Below are positions 39,937 through 46,195 of a stretch of 46,195 nucleotides of DNA, one piece after another. Made by a program: the position numbers and the translations under genes. Location: the NCBI GenBank assembly GCA_052387815.1, contig JBQTIU010000044.1, positions 1 to 46,195 on the forward strand. The letters are read 5' to 3'. This DNA comes from JBQTIU01 sp052387815 (GTDB taxonomy: Bacteria > Pseudomonadota > Alphaproteobacteria > CACIAM-22H2). The stretch's first letter is position 1. The number at the start of each line of letters is the position of its first letter. The notes beneath the pieces are model-generated. The model searched no databases. It saw only the letters and a list, made by a program, of their open reading frames with translations, and was not told where the DNA came from.

Positions 39937-40722
39937 CTAATGCATCGCCTTGCCGCCGTCAACATTGATCGTCTGGCCGGTGATGAAGTCGCTGGCCGGC
40001 GAGAGCAGGAACATCACGGTGCCGACCAGGTCGTCGGGAAGCTGCGGCCGCTTGAAGGCCCGTTGCCGGTCGATCTCGGAAGCCGCATGGCCCGTCGAGG
40101 AGGCGACCTGCGTCTCGCTCGACGTGAACCCCGGGGTGACGGCATTGACCGCGATATCGTACTCGCCGAGTTCGCGGGCGAGCGCCCGGGTGAAGCCGAT
40201 CACCCCGGCCTTCGAGGTGGTGTAGTGCAGCCGGTTGGGCGTGCCTTCCCAGACCCGGCTCGACGAGATGTTGACGATCTTGCCGCGCCGGCGTTCGCGC
40301 ATGGCCGGGAACACGGCGCGGCAGGCGAGGAACATGCCGCGCAGATTGACCGCCATCACCCGGTCCCATTCCTCGACCGGGATGTCAAACCAGGGCCGGC
40401 GCGCGAGCGCGCTCATGAGGGCCGCGTTGTTGACCAGCCCGTCGATGGTCCCGAAGCGCCCCAGCGCCGTCCGGGCCATGGCTTGGGTCGAGGCTTCCTC
40501 CGCCACGTCGGTCGAGACCGCGACCGCTTCCCCACCCGATTCCGCGATCGCCCGCGCCACCGCGCCGGCCGCCTCGCCGTCGAGGTCGGCGACGACGACA
40601 CGCGCGCCCGCCTCGGCGAAGCGCGTGCAATAGACCTTGCCGATGCCCTTGCCGCCGCCGGTGACGATGACCACCCGCCCGCGAATGTCGAAGGGCGAAG
40701 CGCCGGTCTTGATGTTGCTCAT
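39937..40722 (-). CDS. SDR-family oxidoreductase
   Basis: A 261-residue classical short-chain dehydrogenase. The cofactor motif is VVIVTGGGKGIGKVYCTRF, the acidic VVVADLDGEAA suggests NAD(H) preference, and LVNNAALMSAL follows. The catalytic Ser and Tyr-x3-Lys lie in ISSSRVWEGTPNRLHYTTSKAG. PDDLVGTVMFLLSPASDFITGQTINVDGG is the common C-terminus. Substrate unknown. It lies 29 bp upstream of the iron-binding protein gene on the same strand and could share its transcript, with no evident functional link. Confidence 0.92.
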   Translation of the reverse strand: MSNIKTGASPFDIRGRVVIVTGGGKGIGKVYCTRFAEAGARVVVADLDGEAAGAVARAIAESGGEAVAVSTDVAEEASTQAMARTALGRFGTIDGLVNNAALMSALARRPWFDIPVEEWDRVMAVNLRGMFLACRAVFPAMRERRRGKIVNISSSRVWEGTPNRLHYTTSKAGVIGFTRALARELGEYDIAVNAVTPGFTSSETQVASSTGHAASEIDRQRAFKRPQLPDDLVGTVMFLLSPASDFITGQTINVDGGKAMH

Positions 40723-40897
40723 ATCCGTTCATCCCCATGGGTCACGGACGGTTGCCGCGTATCCTGGCATCGCCCGCTGCCCCCGTCCCGCCATTTCGGA
40801 TAAGTGCCGTGAAAATACTACCGGGCGCGGACGCCGCCTTGTATCCTTGCGACCGGCCGTGCGGTTGGCCATCCACTTTGCCAAGGGAGGTATTGCG

Positions 40898-41863
40898 ATG
40901 AAAACCGTGGCGGTCATTGCAACCACGCTCGTCGCGGCGGCCCTGCTCGCCCATGGAGGGGAAGCGCAGATCATCGGCATGGGGGCGGGCCAACAGGGCT
41001 CGCAGAACTATCAGACCAATGCGACGATCGCCAAGCTGCTGACCGAAGAGGCGAAACTCGAGATCCGGGTGCAGTCGCACGGCGGCTCCGGCATCTTTAT
41101 GCCGCTCATCGACGGCCGCGAGCTCGACATGGCCGCGGTGGTGGTTCCCGAGGTCTACGACGCCATGCAAGGCGAGGGGCCGTTCGCCGGGCGGGCGCAC
41201 AAGAACCTGCGGGTCGTGGCGACCCTGGTGCCGACACGGGTGGGCTTTTTCGTGCGCGCCGACTCGCCGATCAAGACGATGGCCGACGTGAGGGGCAAGC
41301 GGCTGACCCACGGCCTCACCGCCCAGCCGAGCCTGACGGCGCAGATCGCCGGCTTGCTAGCGAACGGCGGATTGACGCTCGAGGACGTGCGGCCGGTTCT
41401 GACGGCCAGCGTCGTGCGCGGGGTCGACGATTTCATTGCCGGCAACAGCGACGTCGCCTTTTTCTCGCTGGCCGGCGGCAAGCTCCGCGAGGCCGATTCG
41501 GCGGTCGGTGGCGTCCGCTTCCTGTCGCAGGTCGACACCCAAGCGGCGATCGCGGCGATGCAGAAATTCGTCCCCTCCTCATATTTGACCGAAGTCAAGC
41601 CGAGCCCGGGCCAGCCGGCCATTCCGGTTCCGACCATGATCATGACCTATGATTACCTGTTGATCGCCGGCACCCACGTCGCCGACGACCTCATCTACAA
41701 GGTCGCCCGGACGCTGGCCGAGAATCGCGAAAAAATGGCCGCCGGCTTTGCAATGTTCCGCGAGTTCGACCCGCAAGCGATGGCCAAGGACCTAGGTCCG
41801 CTGCAATACCACTCGGGCGCGCTCCGCTATTACCGCGACAAGGGGTTGAGGCCCCGGGCCTGA
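40898..41863 (+). CDS. TRAP-TAXI periplasmic substrate-binding protein
   Basis: A 321-residue secreted protein: signal peptide MKTVAVIATTLVAAALLAHGGEAQ, then IGMGAGQQGSQNYQTNATIAKLL. This is the TAXI/NMT1-like fold typical of TRAP transporters of the TAXI class, with VPEVYDAMQGEGPFAGRAHK and MADVRGKRLTHGLTAQPSLT in the ligand-binding core. The ribosome-binding site AAGGGAGG stands before ATG 40898; the frame is open from 40637. It is 39 bp ahead of a fused TRAP permease, forming a two-gene system. Ligand not predictable; TAXI proteins commonly bind dicarboxylates or amino acids. Confidence 0.88.
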   Translation: MKTVAVIATTLVAAALLAHGGEAQIIGMGAGQQGSQNYQTNATIAKLLTEEAKLEIRVQSHGGSGIFMPLIDGRELDMAAVVVPEVYDAMQGEGPFAGRAHKNLRVVATLVPTRVGFFVRADSPIKTMADVRGKRLTHGLTAQPSLTAQIAGLLANGGLTLEDVRPVLTASVVRGVDDFIAGNSDVAFFSLAGGKLREADSAVGGVRFLSQVDTQAAIAAMQKFVPSSYLTEVKPSPGQPAIPVPTMIMTYDYLLIAGTHVADDLIYKVARTLAENREKMAAGFAMFREFDPQAMAKDLGPLQYHSGALRYYRDKGLRPRA

Positions 41864-41902
41864 ACCGGCCGCAAACTCCGGGGGGCGGCGAGAGGCGCGC
41901 CG

Positions 41903-43825
41903 ATGGAAGACGTCGGCCTCGCGGCGCACGCCCGGCCGCGCCCGCGCGCGCTCAGCCTGCTGACCGACGCGCTGGGCGCCATCCTGACCGTGGTGGCGAT
42001 CGTCTGGGCCCTCGATGTGCCGCGCGAGCTCGACCTCGCGCTGTTCACCGAACAGTTCCTGGCCTTGCTGCTGGCGCTCGCCTTCGCGCTCACGTTCCTC
42101 ACCGTGCCGGCGATCAAGGACCGGCCGGGCCCGCCGCCCTGGTACGACGTGCTGGCGGCCATATCCGGGTTCGCGGCCTGCGGTTACATCGCGCTGCGCT
42201 ACCCCGCCCTCGTGCACGAACTCGTGTACAAGCCGTGGGACGGCATCCTCATCGGCGCGGTCATCATCGTCCTCATCCTCGAAGGCGCGCGGCGAACCAC
42301 CGGCTGGACGCTGGTGGTCGTGGTCGGCGCGTTCATCGCCTATGCGCTGGTCGGGGATTGGGTTCCCGGTCGCCTGCAAGGCCGGCCGGTCGGCCTCGAT
42401 CGGCTGAGCGTCTATCTGGCGCTCGACACCAATGCCGTGCTCGGCACCCCGCTCCTGGTGGCGGCCACCGTCGTCATCGCCTTCATCCTGATGGGCCAGG
42501 TCCTGGCGCGGTGCGGCGGGGCCGAGTATTTCAACGACATCTCGCTGGCCATGATGGGCCGCTCGCGCGGCGGCTCGGCCAAGATCACCACCATCTCCTC
42601 GCTCCTGTTCGGCACCATCTCAGGGAGCGCCGTCGCCAACGTCGTCAGTTCCGGCGTGATGACCATCCCGTTGATGCGGCGGGCGGGCTACCCGCCGGAG
42701 GCCGCGGCGGCGATCGAGGCCGTGTCCTCGACCGGCGGCCAGCTGGTCCCGCCGGTGATGGGCGCGGCGGCGTTCCTGATGGCCGAGTTCCTGCAGATCC
42801 CCTACAGCGAGGTGGCGATCGCCGCCATCGTCCCCGCGGCTCTCTATTACCTGGCGCTGTATGCGTGGGTGGACCTGCAGGCCGGGCGCGCCGGCTACCT
42901 GCCGGTGCCCGCGGAAGAGATCCCGCCGGCCCGCGAGATCCTGCTCGCCGGCTGGCATTTCCCGATCCCGTTCGTGGTCCTGATCGTCGCCCTGTTCTGG
43001 TTGAACTACTCGCCGGAGCTGTCCGCCATGCTGGCGACCGCGATCCTCGTCGTGACTGGCATGACGATCGGCTATCGCGGCCGGCGCATGGGCTTGCGCG
43101 ATCTGGTCTGGGCCGTCACCTCGACCGGGGCGGCGGTCATCGACGTGCTGATGATCTGCGCCGCCGCCGGGCTGGTGATCGGCATCCTCAACCTCACTGG
43201 GCTGGCCTTCGGGCTCACCCTCACGCTGGTCCTGCTCGGCGGCCAGAACGTCTTTTATCTCCTCTTCATGACGGCGGCGATCAGCATCGTGCTCGGCATG
43301 GGCATGCCGACGGTGGGCGTATACGTGCTGCTCGCCACCCTGGTCGGCCCGGCGCTGGTGCAGGCCGGGTTCGACCCCATCGCTGCCCACATGTTCCTGC
43401 TCTATTTCGGCATGTTGTCGATGGTCACCCCGCCGGTGGCGCTCGCCGCCTACGCGGCGGCGAGCATCGCCCAGGCCGATTTCTGGCGCACCGGCCTCGA
43501 GTCGATGCGCTGCGGCTGGACGGCCTATCTCGTGCCGTTCATCTTCGTGTTCGAGTCCGGCCTGATCTTGAAAGGCGATCCGTGGCTCGCCGCCTGGGAG
43601 GTCGCCGGCGCCTGCGCCGGCGTGATCGCTGTCACGGCGGCGCTGGCGGGATATTTGCGGCGGCCCTTGGATGCGATCGCCCGCGCCGGCTTCGGAATCG
43701 CGGGGGCCGCCCTGCTGTTGCCGATGCAAGGCCTCACCGGCAGCCCGGCCCTCGACATCCTCGGCATCGCGCTCGCCTTCGTGATGTTGGTCCGCGAGGC
43801 CCGACTGGCGCGCCTGGTGGCTTGA
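41903..43825 (+). CDS. TRAP transporter permease, fused 4TM/12TM
   Basis: A 640-residue protein fusing the small DctQ-like and large DctM-like TRAP subunits, as is usual for TAXI systems. The N-terminal four segments lie in residues about 13-150. DctM signatures include GTISGSAVANVVSSGVMTIPLM, AVSSTGGQLVPPVMGAAAFLMAEFL and GMGMPTVGVYVLLATL, and MVTPPVALAAYAAASIAQAD. The C-terminal soluble/membrane tail resembles DUF3394. It uses a Na+ or H+ gradient for uptake. Transcribed directly after the TAXI binding protein. Confidence 0.95.
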   Translation: MEDVGLAAHARPRPRALSLLTDALGAILTVVAIVWALDVPRELDLALFTEQFLALLLALAFALTFLTVPAIKDRPGPPPWYDVLAAISGFAACGYIALRYPALVHELVYKPWDGILIGAVIIVLILEGARRTTGWTLVVVVGAFIAYALVGDWVPGRLQGRPVGLDRLSVYLALDTNAVLGTPLLVAATVVIAFILMGQVLARCGGAEYFNDISLAMMGRSRGGSAKITTISSLLFGTISGSAVANVVSSGVMTIPLMRRAGYPPEAAAAIEAVSSTGGQLVPPVMGAAAFLMAEFLQIPYSEVAIAAIVPAALYYLALYAWVDLQAGRAGYLPVPAEEIPPAREILLAGWHFPIPFVVLIVALFWLNYSPELSAMLATAILVVTGMTIGYRGRRMGLRDLVWAVTSTGAAVIDVLMICAAAGLVIGILNLTGLAFGLTLTLVLLGGQNVFYLLFMTAAISIVLGMGMPTVGVYVLLATLVGPALVQAGFDPIAAHMFLLYFGMLSMVTPPVALAAYAAASIAQADFWRTGLESMRCGWTAYLVPFIFVFESGLILKGDPWLAAWEVAGACAGVIAVTAALAGYLRRPLDAIARAGFGIAGAALLLPMQGLTGSPALDILGIALAFVMLVREARLARLVA

Positions 43826-43859
43826 GGCGCGCGACGGCCGGTCGCGGCGCGCTCCCGAT

Positions 43860-44873
43860 TTAGACCTTGAACGCGGAGCGCACCGTCGCGGGGAACAGTT
43901 CCTCCACCTCCACCTTGCGGTGGGCGAGGCCCTGCTCGAGGGCGAAGTCCAGGAACGCCTGCAGGGTGGTGCGGTTGGGTTCGATCCCGTAGGGCCAGAA
44001 ATCGTCGCCCATCAGCGCCCTCGCGCCTTCGGCGTGGGCCTGGACCCAGGGGATCGGAAAGCGCGCCGCCGCGACATCGAGGGCGCGGGCGAGGCTGCGG
44101 CGCTTGGCCTCCTCGAACGCCTTGTAGAGGTTCATGGCGATCCACGGAAAGCGCGCCAGCAATTCGGCGCGGATGGCGAGCGTGTGCATGATCGGGAAGA
44201 TGCCGGTCTCGCGCCAGTACTCCTCCTCGATGGCACGACAGTCCCGGAACAGCCGCACGATGCCGGGATGGCCGCTTGCGAACGCCGCCGGGGGACGGGC
44301 GGTCATGATCGCATCGATCTCGCCGGCCAGCAGCATGTCGTTGAGCGTCTGGTCGGCAACCCGGGCAAGCCGCGTGCCCTTGGGCAGCCGCAACTCGACC
44401 TTCTCGACCCTTCCTGGCTCGTTGACGCCGGCCTGGACCCAGTCGATGTCCTGGAGGCGGACGCCGTAGCGGTGCATCAAGGCCCCGCGGGCGTAGATCC
44501 CCGCCGTCTGCGCCCATTCGGGCACGCCGACCTTCCGCCCGACGAGGTCGCGGGGCTCGCGGAGCGCGCCGTCGGAGCGCACATAGATCGAGGAATGGCG
44601 GAAGACACGCGACGGGAACACCGGGATGGCGGCGAGCGAGGCGTCGTTCTGCGAGACGAGCGAGACGTACTTGGCCATCGACAGCTCGGAGACGTCCCAT
44701 TCGCGGAAGGTGACGAAGCGGAAGAAGATCTCCTCGACCGACAGTTTCAGATGGTTGATGTCGATGCCCTCGGCGCGCACCTCGCCGGAGGTGAAATCGC
44801 GGACGTGGTCGTAATCGGTCATCGCCAGCGTCAGCACCAGCCGCGCCGTGCCGGCCGTCCTCGTCATTTCCAT
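43860..44873 (-). CDS. ABC-type substrate-binding protein, 4,5-dihydroxyphthalate decarboxylase-like
   Basis: A 337-residue protein of the NMT1/SsuA-like periplasmic-binding fold, related to proteins annotated as 4,5-dihydroxyphthalate decarboxylase. Landmarks are LTLAMTDYDHVRDFTSGEVR and EEIFFRFVTFREWDVSELSMAKY, plus IPVFPSRVFRHSSIYV and VGVPEWAQTAGIYARG. No signal peptide is visible, as in the decarboxylase-like group. The start at 44873 follows AGAGGAG; the frame is open to 45074. Convergent with the TRAP permease (34 bp). Enzyme or binding protein cannot be decided. Confidence 0.82.
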   Translation of the reverse strand: MEMTRTAGTARLVLTLAMTDYDHVRDFTSGEVRAEGIDINHLKLSVEEIFFRFVTFREWDVSELSMAKYVSLVSQNDASLAAIPVFPSRVFRHSSIYVRSDGALREPRDLVGRKVGVPEWAQTAGIYARGALMHRYGVRLQDIDWVQAGVNEPGRVEKVELRLPKGTRLARVADQTLNDMLLAGEIDAIMTARPPAAFASGHPGIVRLFRDCRAIEEEYWRETGIFPIMHTLAIRAELLARFPWIAMNLYKAFEEAKRRSLARALDVAAARFPIPWVQAHAEGARALMGDDFWPYGIEPNRTTLQAFLDFALEQGLAHRKVEVEELFPATVRSAFKV

Positions 44874-45045
44874 GGGGTCTCCTCTTTGCGGACGGCGGCA
44901 AGCATACGCGCCCCCGGCCGGAAACCAAACCCAAGAGCCTGACCGAGTATGCTCTGGACGGCGCGGGCGGGGCTGATAGAGTCGCGGCTGGCCTGCCGAG
45001 CGCACCCAAGGGAGAAACGGCCATGGGAAAGGAAGGAACCGCCGC

Positions 45046-45249
45046 GGGCTTGCCCGCCGGCCCGATCTCGCCACCGCCCACCGCGCGGCGGCGCGGGTCG
45101 AGGCCGGCTACGTGTGGGTCAACAATTCGAGCCTGCATTTCCTGGGCGCGCCCTTCGGCGGCTACAAGCACTCGGGGCTGGGGCGTGAGGAATGCCTCGA
45201 CGAGCTCTTGGCCTACACCCAGGTGAAGAACGTCAACGTGACGCTGTAG
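45046..45249 (+). pseudogene. Aldehyde dehydrogenase C-terminal remnant
   Basis: This frame encodes GLARRPDLATAHRAAARVEA, then GYVWVNNSSLHFLGAPFGGYKHSGLGREECLDELLAYTQVKNV, recognisable by APFGGYKHSGLGRE, the conserved end of NAD-dependent aldehyde dehydrogenases. About 400 N-terminal residues, including the catalytic cysteine, are missing. Upstream, an ATG at 45023 with a good AAGGGAG site opens a different frame, as if a deletion joined a gene start to the dehydrogenase end out of frame. It ends 4 bp before the ABC ATPase start. Confidence 0.85.
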
Positions 45250-45253
45250 CCCC

Positions 45254-46054
45254 GTGACGGCCGCGCTCGCCCTCGAGGTCGACGCCGTCTCCAAGACCTT
45301 CGCGACCAGGGACGGCGGCACCGTCCACGCGCTGGCCGCCATCAGCCTCGGCGTCGCCGAGGGCGAGTTCGTGTCGGTGATCGGCCCCTCGGGCTGCGGC
45401 AAGACGACGCTGTTCCAGATCATCGGCGGATTGCTCGACCGCGATGCGGGCGAGGTCAAGGTCGACGGCCGCCGCCTCGCCGGGCCGCATCGCGATATCG
45501 GGATGGTGTTCCAGGAGGAGTCGACCTTCCCGTGGCGGAGCGTGCTCGACAACGTCGCCTTTCCCCTCGAGCTCGCCGGGATGCCCCGGAGCGAGCGCGA
45601 GGGCAAGGCGCGCCGCTTCGTCTCGCTGGTCGGGCTCGACGGGTTCGAGAACCGCTACCCGGCCGAGCTGTCGGGCGGCATGCGCCAGCGCACCGCGCTC
45701 GCCCGCGCGCTGGCTTTCGAGCCGCGCATCCTGCTGATGGACGAACCCTTCGCCGCCCTCGACGAGCAGACGCGCCTGCTGCTCGGCGACAAGGTCTTGC
45801 AGATCTGGCGCGCCCTCAGGCAGACCACGCTGCTCATCACCCACAACATCACCGAGGCGGTGCAGTTGAGCGACCGCGTGGTGGTGATGTCCTTCCGCCC
45901 CGGGCGGGTCAAGCGGATCGTCCGCATCGACCTGCCGCGGCCGCGCGGGTCCGAGATGATCGCCGCCGAACGGTTCGGCCACTATGTCGGGCTGTTGTGG
46001 CAGGAGTTGCGCGAGGAGGCGAACCGCGGCTTGATCGAGAGCGAGAAGCTGTAG
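45254..46054 (+). CDS. NitT/TauT-family ABC transporter ATP-binding protein
   Basis: A 266-residue ATPase with Walker A GPSGCGKTTLFQIIGGL, Q-loop GMVFQEESTFPWRSV, signature LSGGMRQRTALARALAF, Walker B ILLMDEPFAALD and the H-loop LLITHNITEAVQLSDRVVVM. FPWRSV and the length fit the nitrate/sulfonate/taurine import group. The start is GTG at 45254, 4 bp after the aldehyde-dehydrogenase remnant. A secreted protein gene begins 72 bp downstream, probably its binding protein. Confidence 0.92.
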   Translation: MTAALALEVDAVSKTFATRDGGTVHALAAISLGVAEGEFVSVIGPSGCGKTTLFQIIGGLLDRDAGEVKVDGRRLAGPHRDIGMVFQEESTFPWRSVLDNVAFPLELAGMPRSEREGKARRFVSLVGLDGFENRYPAELSGGMRQRTALARALAFEPRILLMDEPFAALDEQTRLLLGDKVLQIWRALRQTTLLITHNITEAVQLSDRVVVMSFRPGRVKRIVRIDLPRPRGSEMIAAERFGHYVGLLWQELREEANRGLIESEKL

Positions 46055-46125
46055 CGGAACGGCGTCGCCGATGTGGTAGAATCCCCATTCGGGGTCGAGA
46101 CCAGTTCCACGTGGGAGGCCATGCC

Positions 46126-46195
46126 ATGATCACCTCATTCCTGCGTCTTGGGGCCGCCGCGGTGCTGGCGGCCGCGGCGCTGCCGGCGGCGCTGC
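46126..46195 (+). CDS. Start of a secreted protein, probably ABC substrate-binding protein (cut by window edge)
   Basis: The first 23 codons read MITSFLRLGAAAVLAAAALP, then AAL, a signal peptide with a basic residue and a long Ala-rich hydrophobic core. GGGAGG precedes the ATG at 46126; an ATG at 46121 is in another frame. Its place directly after an ABC ATPase suggests the cognate periplasmic binding protein, but too little is visible to assign a family. Confidence 0.6.
   Translation, partial: MITSFLRLGAAAVLAAAALPAAL

Noticed and set aside
43860..44873. Naming this gene 4,5-dihydroxyphthalate decarboxylase
   Set aside because: The fold is shared with ABC binding proteins, no phthalate pathway genes are present, and the closest context is ABC transport.

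Overview
The window reads as high-GC alphaproteobacterial chromosome, most like Rhodospirillales-type lineages. The reasons are the gene orders ffh-rpsP-rimM-trmD-rplS-leuC-leuD-leuB, dapF-mtaB-ftsY with ATGA overlaps, and sdhC-sdhD-sdhA-sdhB, together with a two-domain cold-shock protein and a DUF2336 protein. No rRNA, tRNA or CRISPR array was recognised. Genus cannot be fixed from the sequence alone.

Layout. 1-4.5 kb: an Asp/Glu racemase-family gene cut by the window edge, a small membrane protein, and the succinate dehydrogenase operon, all on the minus strand. 4.5-5.8 kb: a protein-free stretch of 1.3 kb. It begins with an AT-rich block holding DnaA-box-like 9-mers, followed by about 13 successive hairpins on the plus strand (several with GNRA or UUCG loops) that end in a terminator-like stem and T7. 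This is the best candidate here for an undescribed element. 5.8-9.5 kb: a CitE-like lyase, a LysE exporter, asd and a PmtA-like methyltransferase. 9.5-17.3 kb: the large minus-strand ffh/ribosomal/leucine operon. Its leuB end is duplicated, and the two copies bracket a DinJ/YafQ toxin-antitoxin pair. 17.3-18.9 kb: a small accessory patch with DUF2442, a broken DUF4160 gene, possible IS21-like end sequences and HicAB. 18.9-22.5 kb: dapF-mtaB-ftsY, then a 16-residue lysine-rich microprotein gene with a strong ribosome-binding site and terminator. 22.6-32.4 kb: sugar-acid kinase, transporter, Nudix hydrolase, sorbosone-dehydrogenase-like protein, DUF2336 protein, ECF sigma/anti-sigma pair, pgk, a cold-shock protein and rlmJ.

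32.4-36.2 kb is an accessory island between rlmJ and a pirin gene. It holds a frameshifted membrane-protein gene, a DUF433/DUF5615 toxin-antitoxin pair with a palindromic operator, a resolvase scrap, an unusual membrane protein, and an MNT nucleotidyltransferase whose HEPN partner is truncated. 36.3-46.2 kb is mostly transport: pirin, an Fe(III)-type ABC permease convergent with its binding protein, an SDR, a TRAP-TAXI pair, a NitT/TauT-like binding protein, an aldehyde-dehydrogenase remnant, an ABC ATPase, and the start of another secreted protein.

The recurring theme is small toxin-antitoxin cassettes and mobile-element scars inserted at the ends of housekeeping operons. Promoter, RNA and origin calls are read by eye and are inference.
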